DNA from: Pseudomonas pharyngis
Lineage (GTDB): Bacteria; Pseudomonadota; Gammaproteobacteria; Pseudomonadales; Pseudomonadaceae
Length of the DNA: 64,000 bases
NCBI RefSeq assembly: GCF_021602345.1
Contig: NZ_BQID01000007.1
Coordinates: 248,001 to 312,000, forward strand
Direction of reading: 5' to 3'
This document shows positions 43,131 to 52,260 of this stretch, in pieces (the first letter of the stretch is position 1; every line of letters begins with the position of its first letter). The translations under genes were made by a program, and so were the position numbers. The notes under the pieces were generated by a model. It searched no databases, was not told the DNA's origin, and saw nothing but the letters and a program-made list of their open reading frames with translations.

Positions 43131-45991
43131 TACAGGGCCTCCACTAATGCGCGCACTTCGTTGGCGCTGCCCACGGCCAGGGCTTGTTGAGCAAGGGTTT
43201 GCGTTTGCGTCAGGCTGAGTTCGCGGATGCGTGCCTTGACCTCGGCGATGCTGCGCCCGGAGACGCTCAGTTCATCCACACCGAGGCCGACCAGCACCGG
43301 CACCGCCAGCGGATCCGCCGCCAGCTCGCCGCACACGCCGACCCATTTGCCATGGGCATGGGCCGCGCGCACGGTGATGTCGATCAGTTGCAGGACCGCC
43401 GGGTGCAGGCCGTCAGCCTGGGCGGACAGGGTCGGATGACCACGGTCGATCGCCAGCGTGTACTGGGTCAGGTCGTTGGTGCCGACGCTAAAGAAATCCA
43501 CCTCTTTGGCCAGCACCGGCGCCAGCAAGGCGGCGGACGGCACTTCGATCATGATCCCCAGTTGCAGGTCGGCAACCGGGATTTCCAGACGCAGGCGTTC
43601 GGTCATGTCGCGGGCCTGACGCCACTCTTCGACGCTGCCGACCATCGGGAACATGATCCGCAAAGGACGGTTGTCCGCCGAACGCAGCAAGGCGCGCAAC
43701 TGCGCTTCCATGATCTGCGGACGCTGCAAGGTCAGGCGAATCCCGCGCACGCCGAGGAACGGGTTTTCTTCCTTGGCGATCGGCCAATACGGCAGCGGTT
43801 TGTCGCCGCCGACATCGAGGGTGCGCACCACCAGCGGCCGACCGGCTAGGCCATCGAGGACGCGGCGGTATTCGGCTTCCTGAGTCGCTTCGTCCGGCGC
43901 TTGCGGATGGGCCATGAAAATCAACTCGGTGCGCAGCAGGCCGATGCCTTCGGCGCCCTGCTCCACCGCGCTGATCACACCGGCGCTTTCGCCGATGTTG
44001 GCGAACACTTCCACGGCGTGGCCATCGGTGGTGTGCGCCGGTTGATGACGTTGTTCGGCGGCGGCTTTCAAGCGTTGTTCGCGGGTGTCGCGCTCTTCGC
44101 TGGCGCGCTGCAGGGTCGCGGCATCCGCGTCCACATGCAGGCGACCGCGCTGACCATCGAGCAGCAATGGCGTACCCGGTTCCAGCAGTAACACGGCAGC
44201 GCCCGCACCGACCAGCGCCGGAATCCCCAGCGCGCGAGCCACGATGGCGCTGTGAGCGGTGGCGCCGCCACGGGCAGTGAGAATCCCCGCGACCCGCGCC
44301 GGATCCAGCCGCGCAACGTCGGACGGGCCGACCTCATCCATCACCAGAATGTACGGTTGCTCAGGCTCGGCGGGCGTCTGCACGCCACACAGTTGCGCCA
44401 GTACCCGGCGGCCAATGTCGCGCAGGTCTGCGGCACGTTCGGCGAGCAACGCGTCCTGCAACGCTTCCTGTTGTTTCGCGGCGGCCTCGATCACGGCCAT
44501 CCACGCTGCTTCAGCGCTTTCGCCCTGCTTGAGGCGGGTGTCGACTTCGTCGGTGAGTTCCGGGTCGTCGAGCATTTCCTGGTGGGTGATGAAAATCTCG
44601 CGGATCGCCTTGGCCTTGCTGCGCTCGATCAGGCCCTGAATGTCCTGACGCACGTCGGCCAGCGCTTGCTTGAGACGTTCGCGCTCGATGGCGGCAGACT
44701 CGCCGCGCAACGGGTAATCGATGGTTTGCTGGACCTGAATGTGCGCCGGGCCGATAGCGATGCCAGGGGCGGCAGGGATCGCTTGCAGCAGACTGCCGGA
44801 GGCCGGGGCGGTCAGCACTTCTGCGATGTCCGTAATCACTTCGCGCTGTTGACTGACTGCGGGCAACGGTTCGACTTCTTCGCCGAGGCCTTCTTCGATG
44901 GCGGCGAGCAAGGCCGGCAAGGCATCGGCGGCAATGCTCGGCTCGGCGATGATTTCCAGCACCTGGCCACGACGGGCGCCGAGGCTCAGCAGTTTGCTCA
45001 GGCTTTTCACCGATACGGCGCTGTCCTGACTGTCGACGATGCGCACACGAATCTCGCCGTCAAAACTTTTCGCCAATTGCGCGAGGATTTTCGCCGGCCG
45101 CGCGTGCAGACCATGGGCGTTGGCCAGTGCGATACGTGCGCTCGGCCAGTCGGCCGGCAACTCACCGCCAAGCACTTCGAGGACTTTACGGCTGCTGGTG
45201 GCGCGGCCCAGTTCATGGCCGCGACCTTCGATCAGCAACGCGCACAAACGCTCGAGCAACGCCTGATGCGCTTCACCGAGGCTGGCCAGACAGAACAGAC
45301 CGCTGAGCGGCTGGCCGAGGTAACGCATCGGTTTGTCCGGGGTGACGAAGGCCAGGCCCGGACGCTTCACGGTCTGCTCGCTGTGCAGCCACCACAGGCC
45401 ATCGCCCAGCGGCAGCGCTTCGACTTGCTGCAGCACGCCGGCGAAACCGTTGCTCACGCAATCGGCCTGGCGCAGCAAACGCGCACCGCGCCAGACCAGT
45501 TCTTCGAAATCGTCGGCGGATACGCCGAGGCCGATCATCTGCGCATCCAGCGCCAGTTCCTGCGGCGCGCCTTGCAGCAGTTTCAGCAGCGCTTCCGGCG
45601 AACTTGAGCGGCGCAGGGCCTGGCCCAGATCGGTCTCGCCGAGGGCGCGGGTCAGCAGTTGCAGCAGGCGCAGGTGTTCGTCGGATTTGGCGGCGATGCC
45701 GATGGCCAGATAGACGATCTGGCCATCGCCCCAGTCCACGCCGTCGGGGAACTGCATCAGGCGCACGCCGGTGGCGAACACCTGATCACGGGTTTCAGGG
45801 GTGCCGTGGGGAATCGCAATACCTTGGCCGAGGAAGGTCGAGCCCTGAGCCTCCCGGGCCTGCAGGCCGGCGAGGTAGCCGTCGGCGACAAGTCCATCGG
45901 CGACCAGATGACTGGCCAGCAATTGCAAAGCGGCGGGTTTATCCACAGCCGACTGGCCCATGGATATCTGCTCTACAGTGAGCTCGAGCAT
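43130..45991 (-). CDS. fruB: PTS fructose multiphosphoryl transfer protein FruB (EIIA-HPr-EI)
   Basis: A single 953-residue chain holds EIIA (about 1-145, active His62 in GIAIPHGTPE), a linker, HPr (about 283-370, active His296 in GLHARPA), and enzyme I (about 400-953, His580 in GGATAHSAI, plus FSVGTNDLTQY). This allows phosphate to go from PEP to FruA without separate EI and HPr, typical of pseudomonads where fructose is the only PTS sugar. A strong AAAGGAG site and a FruR operator lie upstream. Confidence 0.96.
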   Translation of the reverse strand: MLELTVEQISMGQSAVDKPAALQLLASHLVADGLVADGYLAGLQAREAQGSTFLGQGIAIPHGTPETRDQVFATGVRLMQFPDGVDWGDGQIVYLAIGIAAKSDEHLRLLQLLTRALGETDLGQALRRSSSPEALLKLLQGAPQELALDAQMIGLGVSADDFEELVWRGARLLRQADCVSNGFAGVLQQVEALPLGDGLWWLHSEQTVKRPGLAFVTPDKPMRYLGQPLSGLFCLASLGEAHQALLERLCALLIEGRGHELGRATSSRKVLEVLGGELPADWPSARIALANAHGLHARPAKILAQLAKSFDGEIRVRIVDSQDSAVSVKSLSKLLSLGARRGQVLEIIAEPSIAADALPALLAAIEEGLGEEVEPLPAVSQQREVITDIAEVLTAPASGSLLQAIPAAPGIAIGPAHIQVQQTIDYPLRGESAAIERERLKQALADVRQDIQGLIERSKAKAIREIFITHQEMLDDPELTDEVDTRLKQGESAEAAWMAVIEAAAKQQEALQDALLAERAADLRDIGRRVLAQLCGVQTPAEPEQPYILVMDEVGPSDVARLDPARVAGILTARGGATAHSAIVARALGIPALVGAGAAVLLLEPGTPLLLDGQRGRLHVDADAATLQRASEERDTREQRLKAAAEQRHQPAHTTDGHAVEVFANIGESAGVISAVEQGAEGIGLLRTELIFMAHPQAPDEATQEAEYRRVLDGLAGRPLVVRTLDVGGDKPLPYWPIAKEENPFLGVRGIRLTLQRPQIMEAQLRALLRSADNRPLRIMFPMVGSVEEWRQARDMTERLRLEIPVADLQLGIMIEVPSAALLAPVLAKEVDFFSVGTNDLTQYTLAIDRGHPTLSAQADGLHPAVLQLIDITVRAAHAHGKWVGVCGELAADPLAVPVLVGLGVDELSVSGRSIAEVKARIRELSLTQTQTLAQQALAVGSANEVRALVEAL

Positions 45992-46297
45992 GCGATCTCC
46001 TTTTTGGCGTCGTTTGACGCCAGGTATTGTTTTGAATGGTTGCAGCTTAGGCGCTGTAGGCCATCCTTTTCAGGAGGCAGTTTTGGCGGTTTCACGGCAG
46101 AACCGGCCAAAGGCGTCTAAAACGTAGAAAATACGCTTGCTGAAACGTTTAATCTAGATTGATCGGCACGTTACTCGATAATGTCCCATCCTTGAAGTCC
46201 AACTTGTCGGATGCGCTGAGACAATGGTCGCCTGCCTGAATCGGGTAGGATTGGCGAAAATGTCGCGGCAAGCTCGAAAAAACAAGGAAATCCCGGG
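45992..46297. other. Divergent fruB-fruR control region
   Basis: The 306-bp region between fruB and fruR has no gene. It carries a FruR operator at 46141-46152, and other AT-rich segments likely to form the two promoters. Confidence 0.65.
46141..46152 (-). promoter_or_regulatory. FruR (Cra) operator
   Basis: The minus strand reads TTAAACGTTTCA, identical to the FruR operator described upstream of fruB in P. putida. It lies 150 bases before fruB; fructose 1-phosphate should release FruR from it. Confidence 0.75.
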
Positions 46298-47293
46298 TTG
46301 AAACTCAGTGATATCGCGCGGTTGGCCGGAGTGTCCGTGACCACCGCCAGCTACGTCATCAACGGCAAGGCCGAACAGCAACGCATCAGCAACGCCACCG
46401 TCGAGCGGGTGCGGGCGGTGGTCGAGCTGCACGGCTTTACCCCCAATCCACAGGCAGCCGGGCTGCGCAGTCGGCACACCCGGACCCTGGGTTTTATCCT
46501 GCCGGATCTGGAAAACCCCAGTTACGCGCGGATCGCCAAACTGCTGGAGCAAGGCGCCCGGGCGCAGGGTTATCAGCTGCTGATCGCCAGCTCCGACGAC
46601 GCGCCGGACAGCGAGCGACAACTGCTGCAACTGTTCCGCGCCCGGCGCTGCGATGCATTGATCGTCGCCAGTTGCCTGCCGGCCGGTGACGACAGTTATC
46701 GTCAGTTGCAGGCCAAGGGCTTGCCGATCATCGCCATCGACCGGGTGATGGATGCCGAACATTTCTGTTCGGTGGTCAGCGATGACCGCGAAGCCAGCCT
46801 GCACCTGACCGAAAGCCTGCTCGACCCGCATCCGAAGCAGATCGTGCTGCTGGGCGCCCGCCCGGAACTGAGCATCAGCCAGGAACGTGCGGCCGGGTTC
46901 AAGCAAGCCCTGGCCGGGTTCAAGGGCGAAGTGCTGATCGAGCACGCCGAATCCTTCAGCCGCGAGTGCGGCAAGCAATTGATGGAAGAACTTCTGCAAC
47001 GTCTCGGGCATTTGCCGGATGCGCTGGTGACCACGTCCTACGTGCTGCTGCAGGGCGTGTTCGACGCGCTGCATGACTTCCCGCTCAAATCGCGCCCACT
47101 GCGTCTCGGCACATTCGGTGACACCCAGTTGCTCGACTTCCTGCCTCTGCCGGTCAACGCCATGGCCCAGCAGCACCAGTTGATCGCCGACAAGGCGCTG
47201 GAACTGGCGCTGGCGGCGGTCGAACAATCGGACTACCAGCCCGGCGTGCAGGCCATCGCCCGTACCTTCAAGCAGCGTATTCACCGGGACTGA
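46298..47293 (+). CDS. fruR: Fructose repressor FruR/Cra (LacI family)
   Basis: The 331-residue regulator starts at TTG with AAGGA 10 bases upstream. N-terminal LacI-type helix-turn-helix (KLSDIARLAGVSVTTASYVINGKAEQQRIS) and hinge, then a periplasmic-binding-like effector domain (GFILPDLENPSYARIAKLLEQ; RAAGFKQAL; LRLGTFGDTQLLDFL). It is divergent from fruBKA and should repress it until fructose 1-phosphate appears. The ATypical TTG start, if correct, would keep its level low. Confidence 0.93.
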   Translation: MKLSDIARLAGVSVTTASYVINGKAEQQRISNATVERVRAVVELHGFTPNPQAAGLRSRHTRTLGFILPDLENPSYARIAKLLEQGARAQGYQLLIASSDDAPDSERQLLQLFRARRCDALIVASCLPAGDDSYRQLQAKGLPIIAIDRVMDAEHFCSVVSDDREASLHLTESLLDPHPKQIVLLGARPELSISQERAAGFKQALAGFKGEVLIEHAESFSRECGKQLMEELLQRLGHLPDALVTTSYVLLQGVFDALHDFPLKSRPLRLGTFGDTQLLDFLPLPVNAMAQQHQLIADKALELALAAVEQSDYQPGVQAIARTFKQRIHRD

Positions 47294-47296
47294 GCC

Positions 47297-48073
47297 GTGG
47301 AGCTGATCGACAGCCACACCCATCTGGACTTCCCTGACTTCGACGCCGACCGCGCGGCGCTGCTCACCGAAAGCCGCGCCCTCGGGGTGCGGCGAATGGT
47401 GGTGCTCGGGGTCTACGAGGGTAACTGGCAACGGGTGTGGGATCTGGTGCAAAGCGATGCCGATCTGTACGCGGCCTTCGGTTTGCACCCGGTCTATCTC
47501 GATCAGCATCGGCCGCAAGACTTGCTGGCACTGGGCGACTGGCTGACACGGCTAAAGGGTCATAGGCAGCTGTGCGCGGTCGGTGAAATCGGCCTGGATT
47601 ACTTCATCGAAACCCTCGATCGCGAACGCCAGCAGGCGCTGTTCGAAGCGCAGCTGCAACTGGCGGCGGATTTCGAATTACCGGCGCTGATCCACGTACG
47701 GCGCAGCCATGCGGCGGTGATCGCCACGCTCAAGCGTTTCAAACTCAAACGCGCCGGCATCATCCACGCCTTTGCTGGCAGCCGTGAAGAGGCGCGGGAA
47801 TACATCAAGCTTGGTTTCAAACTTGGCCTCGGGGGTGCACCGACCTGGCCGCAGGCGTTGCGCATGCACCGGGTGCTGGTCGACTTGCCGCTGGATTCGG
47901 TGGTGCTGGAAACCGACTCACCGGACATGGCGCCCGCCATGTACCCCGGCGTACGCAATACGCCGGCGCATCTGCCGGCGATCTGCGACTCACTGGCCAC
48001 TTTGATGAACATCAGTGCGCAACAACTCGCCGCCGCCAGTACCGCCAACAGCTGCGACGTGTTCGGCTGGTAG
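47297..48073 (+). CDS. TatD-family metal-dependent hydrolase
   Basis: The 258-residue protein starts at GTG three bases after the fruR stop, so it is probably co-expressed with fruR. Metal ligands follow the TatD pattern: SHTHLDF (His7, His9), GEIGLDY (Glu), HVRRSH, HAFAG and ETDSPD. TatD enzymes are 3'-5' exonucleases or deoxyribonucleases. It resembles the YjjV subgroup. Its stop abuts, with no gap, the stop of the convergent gene at 48074. Confidence 0.88.
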   Translation: MELIDSHTHLDFPDFDADRAALLTESRALGVRRMVVLGVYEGNWQRVWDLVQSDADLYAAFGLHPVYLDQHRPQDLLALGDWLTRLKGHRQLCAVGEIGLDYFIETLDRERQQALFEAQLQLAADFELPALIHVRRSHAAVIATLKRFKLKRAGIIHAFAGSREEAREYIKLGFKLGLGGAPTWPQALRMHRVLVDLPLDSVVLETDSPDMAPAMYPGVRNTPAHLPAICDSLATLMNISAQQLAAASTANSCDVFGW

Positions 48074-48463
48074 TCAGTCGGCGTGAGCCTTGGCCGCGTC
48101 GAGAATCAGCGTCAGGTGCTGGCGCTGCCGGGCATAACGAATCACCGCGAAGTACACGAAAATCGCGATCAGCGATCCGTTCAGCTGCTCGGTGACGCTG
48201 AGCAGACCCACCCATTCCATCACCAGGGCCACCAGCAGCGCGGTGCACACCGTCACCAGCGCACTGGCGCGCAGCAGGCCAAGTGAATCGAGCGAACGAA
48301 AGCGTTTGATCTGCTTCGGGCAGCGCAGCTCCAGGCTTTTTTGGCAGTGGGCGCAGGTGAACGCTTCGTGGATCGAAATGGCATTCAGTTGCCAGGGCTT
48401 GAGCAGCAGCGTGGTCTGGCAGTGGGCGCAGCGGCCCTGGACGCCCAGGGTTGCGACGGACAT
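48074..48463 (-). CDS. Zinc-ribbon membrane protein of unknown function (129 aa)
   Basis: A short N-terminal zinc-ribbon with two CXXC pairs (GRCAHCQTTLL and FTCAHCQKSLELRC) is followed by two membrane helices (about residues 67-87 and 95-112) and a basic/short tail. GGAGGAG precedes the start at MSVATLGVQG. It lies between tatD and the chemoreceptor. The family was not recognised; a membrane-bound regulatory or assembly role is possible but not shown. Confidence 0.75.
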   Translation of the reverse strand: MSVATLGVQGRCAHCQTTLLLKPWQLNAISIHEAFTCAHCQKSLELRCPKQIKRFRSLDSLGLLRASALVTVCTALLVALVMEWVGLLSVTEQLNGSLIAIFVYFAVIRYARQRQHLTLILDAAKAHAD

Positions 48464-48585
48464 GTGCGATCTCCTCCAAGTGGTCAATGAATTGATCTTG
48501 GTTCATTGAAGCCGAAAAACCAGCGCCTGGAGGAAAACAGGATTGGGCTTACAGATGTAGGCAAAAAAGTACTACAAGCCATTCC

Positions 48586-48613
48586 GAAAAAACCTGCCTC
48601 ACAGGAGGCAGGT
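48586..48613 (-). terminator. Terminator of the chemoreceptor gene
   Basis: On the minus strand ACCTGCCTC / GAGGCAGGT with a 4-base loop, followed by TTTTTT; 5 bases after the stop. Confidence 0.9.
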
Positions 48614-48617
48614 CGCT

Positions 48618-50648
48618 TCAAACCCGGAACGCGCTGATCAACTGCTTCAACTCGACCACCTGCGCCGACAACGCACGGCTGGCGTCTTCGGTCTGATGCG
48701 CACCTTCTGCGGTGCGCTCGCCGGCACGGTTGATCTCGACGATATTCTGGTCGATGTCGTGGGCCACGGCGGTCTGCTGCTCGACAGCGGCGGCGATCTG
48801 CTGGTTTTGATCGACGATCATGCCGACAGCACCGAGGATGTTTTCCAGCGCCTGCTGGACTTTCTCCGACTGCCCTACCGTGCCGTTGGCCATCTGATGG
48901 CTGACGCCCATGGCCTTCACCGCCGCGCCGACGCCGCCATGGAGCTTGGCGATCATCTGCTCGATTTCTTCGGTCGATTGCTGAGTGCGCTTGGCCAGCG
49001 TGCGGACTTCGTCCGCGACCACGGCAAAACCGCGCCCCTGCTCACCGGCCCGTGCGGCTTCAATCGCGGCGTTGAGCGCCAGCAGGTTGGTCTGTTCGGC
49101 GATGCTCTTGATCACTTCCAGAACGCGGCTGATCGCCTGGCTGTCGCTGGCCAACTGGTTGATCACCAGCACCGATTGATCGATCTCGCTCGCCAGTGCC
49201 GCGATGCTGCCCTGCTGCGATTCCACCAGTCCGCGCCCATTGATGGTTTCATCGTTCACGCTGTGGGCGCTGCTGACCGCTGCCGCCGCACTGCGTGCCA
49301 CCTCCAGCGACGTTGCCGACATCTGGTTCATCGCCGTCGCCACTTGTTCGATCTGTGTGCGTTGCCCGGCGACCGCCTGATTGCTTCGCGCCGAGACGTT
49401 TTCCACCTGCCCCGCCTGCCGCTCGACCTCGCCAACGGTGTGGCCGACCCGTTCGATCAGGTCATGGATTTTCCTCACCGTACCGTTGAACACTTCGCCC
49501 AACTCGCCGAGTTCATCGCGGCTGTTGGCGTGGAAATTCACCGTCATGTCGCCCGCCGCGACTTTATCCATCATGGCGCCGAGGTTTTTCAGGGTGGCGC
49601 GGGTCGAGGCATAGAAGCCACCGTAGAGATAGAAAATCAGCACGAACACCAGCGACAACGCCACGGCTTGCAGCACCATGTGCGTACGGTTTTGCCCCAG
49701 GCGCTGTTGCAATTGGGTGTCGAGGAATTTCAGGGTGGCGTCGTTGAGCTGATAGGTCTGGTCCATCAGCCCGGTGAGCTGGTCATAAAAACCCTGCCAT
49801 GGGGCGTCGAGGGTTTCGGCCATCACCACTTGTTCTTCGATCAGGGTGCCGGCCTGTTTCAGCGACGCCTTGCTGGCATCGGCCGGGGCGCTCAGGGAGT
49901 CACGGGCGGCTTTGCTCGAACCCAGCGCATCCTGCAATTTCAGGCCATATTCGGCCTGAAGCTTTTCGATCTGCACCAGCAACTCGTCGAAACGGGTGCT
50001 CGACGAACTGTTGAGAAAGCCCTGGCCCAATGAATACGAGCCCATCGCCCGACCTTCGCCCAAGGCCTGGGTGACGGCCGGCGTGATCGCGGTGATCAGC
50101 TCGCTGAGCTGGCGTATGTCGCTCTGGTTGTCGCGACTCAATCCGGCCTGACTGGCCACGATCTGGCTGAAAATCTGCGCATTGCCGAGCAATTTGCCAA
50201 TCAGCGCACTTTTGCTTTGCAGAGAGTTTTCCGCCTGCTGGGCCTTGAAAGCGGCGATCATTTCATCGCGCTTGGCCTCGAAGAATTTGATCTGCTCCGG
50301 ATCCTCGGTCATGGGCGTCAGCCCTTGCAGGCGCGCCAGAACGTTTTGCTCAAGACTGGTGATCTGCGCCTCGACATTGCCGGCCTTGCCGGACTGGCCG
50401 AGGGTGACGTTGATCTGCACCAGATTGTTGAGGGTTTCCAGATCCCGGCGCAGGGTCAGGCTGCTGCCCAGCAGGTCGAGGCTCTGCAGCTCGACCCGGG
50501 TGCCCTGGAATTCGCGGTAGGAATCGCGCACCAGATAGAAATTGGTCACCAGCATCGGCACCAGGAACAGCACGCTGATCAGGCTGAACTTCATGCCGAA
50601 GCTCAAGCGGTTCATCAGCGAGACGGCGGGATAGAGCAAGCTCTTCAC
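48618..50648 (-). CDS. Methyl-accepting chemotaxis protein
   Basis: The 676-residue receptor starts at GTG (AAGGGAG upstream). Membrane segment about 20-40, a long periplasmic helical sensor domain about 41-330 (no PAS or Cache motif seen), second segment about 332-352, HAMP, and a cytoplasmic signalling domain with the hairpin tip [38 protein letters not shown]. It carries methylation-type Glu/Gln sites. It corresponds by place to PA4520 (next to ampE). The ligand cannot be told from sequence. Confidence 0.9.
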   Translation of the reverse strand: MKSLLYPAVSLMNRLSFGMKFSLISVLFLVPMLVTNFYLVRDSYREFQGTRVELQSLDLLGSSLTLRRDLETLNNLVQINVTLGQSGKAGNVEAQITSLEQNVLARLQGLTPMTEDPEQIKFFEAKRDEMIAAFKAQQAENSLQSKSALIGKLLGNAQIFSQIVASQAGLSRDNQSDIRQLSELITAITPAVTQALGEGRAMGSYSLGQGFLNSSSSTRFDELLVQIEKLQAEYGLKLQDALGSSKAARDSLSAPADASKASLKQAGTLIEEQVVMAETLDAPWQGFYDQLTGLMDQTYQLNDATLKFLDTQLQQRLGQNRTHMVLQAVALSLVFVLIFYLYGGFYASTRATLKNLGAMMDKVAAGDMTVNFHANSRDELGELGEVFNGTVRKIHDLIERVGHTVGEVERQAGQVENVSARSNQAVAGQRTQIEQVATAMNQMSATSLEVARSAAAAVSSAHSVNDETINGRGLVESQQGSIAALASEIDQSVLVINQLASDSQAISRVLEVIKSIAEQTNLLALNAAIEAARAGEQGRGFAVVADEVRTLAKRTQQSTEEIEQMIAKLHGGVGAAVKAMGVSHQMANGTVGQSEKVQQALENILGAVGMIVDQNQQIAAAVEQQTAVAHDIDQNIVEINRAGERTAEGAHQTEDASRALSAQVVELKQLISAFRV

Positions 50649-50772
50649 TGGAAGTCTCCCTTGGTTTTTTCTTGTTTTTATTGGCAGGCGCGGGGCGACA
50701 GCAGATAGCCACTATCGGGCGCTATCTCTGTATAGCTCAAATCGAAGGGAGGTTTTGTAACTTAAGGTTAAC

Positions 50773-50791
50773 GAGGGGGATTGCCCCCCTC
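50773..50791. terminator. Hairpin after ampE
   Basis: GAGGGGG / CCCCCCTC with a 4-base loop, 14 bases after the ampE stop; T tract is poor. Likely the end of the ampD-ampE transcript. Confidence 0.5.
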
Positions 50792-50805
50792 ATTACTCGA
50801 ACGGC

Positions 50806-51639
50806 CTACGCCAGCACTGTCCACAGGGCAAATCCGGCATACCACAGCACCGCCGCCCGCAGCAGCAACTCCCACAGGCAGTCGAGGGTGTTGATGCCTT
50901 CGGGGCCGACAGCGGCCGGCGGGATTTCCCCGGCCGCGAGCCCGACCCTGTTGATCAGTTGCGCGGCGCTGATGTTCCAGTTCAGCAGCTCGTGCAGCAT
51001 CACCCGACTGACCGCGACGAAATTGCCGACCAGGGCGAGGCTCGCCGCCAGCAGGCGCACCGGCACCCAGTCGAAGGCATGACGCAGTTGCCCTGCCCGT
51101 TCGGCCACTGCCGGGTTCTGGGCGTTTTCCTCCGCCAGCGCCAGCAAGCGGTAACTCAGTGCCGCCACCGGACCGAGCAGGAAGTACCAGAAAATCACCG
51201 CAAAAAAGCTCTGGTAGGCCTGCCACAACAGATGCCGCTGCACTTGCTCCAGCAATTGTTCTCCGCTTTCGGCGCAGATGTTCAGATCACGCTTGGCCAC
51301 ATGGGCGGCGGCCTGCAGGTCCTCACGGCGCCAGGCGTCGCGAAACGGCCCGAGTTCGCCGAGCAGGTCACCCCGCCCCAGGCTGTAAATCACCACCAGC
51401 AAATGCACCGGCAATGCCAGCAGACCATAGGCCACCGGCTCCAGCACCAGCAGCAACAAGCCCAGCAATGCCACCGGCAGCAGCACCAGAACAATCAGCA
51501 CCAGCCACGGCTGTTTCGCCAGCCCACCGGTTTCAAGCTTGTGCAGTTCGCGGATCCATCCGCCATCGCGTTGCACCCGTTGGCGCAGAGCCGAGAACTT
51601 CTCGATCCATACCGCCAGCAGTAACACCAGAAAACTCAT
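50806..51639 (-). CDS. ampE: AmpE (inner-membrane protein, CobD-like)
   Basis: The 277-residue protein has an N-terminal hydrophobic segment, two close helices around residues 44-82, and further helices at about 145-170, 200-215 and 255-275. It belongs to the AmpE family, related to CobD. It overlaps the end of ampD by 4 bases (ATGA), so the two form an operon, as in P. aeruginosa (PA4521-PA4522). The role of AmpE in beta-lactamase control is not settled. Confidence 0.9.
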   Translation of the reverse strand: MSFLVLLLAVWIEKFSALRQRVQRDGGWIRELHKLETGGLAKQPWLVLIVLVLLPVALLGLLLLVLEPVAYGLLALPVHLLVVIYSLGRGDLLGELGPFRDAWRREDLQAAAHVAKRDLNICAESGEQLLEQVQRHLLWQAYQSFFAVIFWYFLLGPVAALSYRLLALAEENAQNPAVAERAGQLRHAFDWVPVRLLAASLALVGNFVAVSRVMLHELLNWNISAAQLINRVGLAAGEIPPAAVGPEGINTLDCLWELLLRAAVLWYAGFALWTVLA

Positions 51640-52196
51640 TGTCCTTCCTCTTGTGCCAGGGCGGCGCGGTAGCGTGCCCAGTCGAATGCGGGTCCGGGGT
51701 CGGTCTTGCGTCCGGGGGCGATGTCGCTGTGCCCGCAGATGCGCTCGACGGTGATCGCCGGGAACGCCGCCTGTATCTGCCGGGTCAGCACGGTCAACGC
51801 CTGGTACTGCGCGTCAGTGAACGGCAGATCATCGGTGCCTTCCAGCTCGATGCCTACGGAAAAATCGTTACAGGTTTCCCGTCCCTCGAACACCGAAACG
51901 CCGGCATGCCAGGCGCGCTCAAGACAGGAGACAAACTGGGTGACCTTGCCGTCACGTTCGATCAGAAAATGCGCCGACACGCGCAGGTCGGCGATCCCCG
52001 CAAAGTAGGGATGTTCCGTGACATCCAGACGATTCTGGAAAAATTCCTGGACCTTGCCGGTGGCGAACTGTGCCGGCGGCAGGCTGATGTTGTGGATGAC
52101 CAACAGGGAGACTTCGCCCGCCGGGCGTTCATTGAAGTTGGGCGAAGGGCAGACCTGCACCCCGTGACACCACCCGCTTGCGGGATCCAACTGCAT
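51636..52196 (-). CDS. ampD: 1,6-anhydro-N-acetylmuramyl-L-alanine amidase AmpD
   Basis: The 186-residue zinc amidase has zinc ligands His35 (LLVIHNISLPP), His156 (CGHSDIAPGRKTDPGPAFDW) and Asp166 in the same motif, and the substrate region WHAGVS. It cleaves anhydromuropeptides from cell-wall recycling in the cytoplasm, thus lowering the inducer of AmpR-controlled ampC. All catalytic residues are present, so it should be active. No ampR/ampC genes are in this window. Confidence 0.95.
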   Translation of the reverse strand: MQLDPASGWCHGVQVCPSPNFNERPAGEVSLLVIHNISLPPAQFATGKVQEFFQNRLDVTEHPYFAGIADLRVSAHFLIERDGKVTQFVSCLERAWHAGVSVFEGRETCNDFSVGIELEGTDDLPFTDAQYQALTVLTRQIQAAFPAITVERICGHSDIAPGRKTDPGPAFDWARYRAALAQEEGQ

Positions 52197-52260
52197 ACCG
52201 ATTCCTTCAACGCCGACTGTGTTGGCGACCAGTATGCCGTGATCGGCCCCCGGCGCGCGA

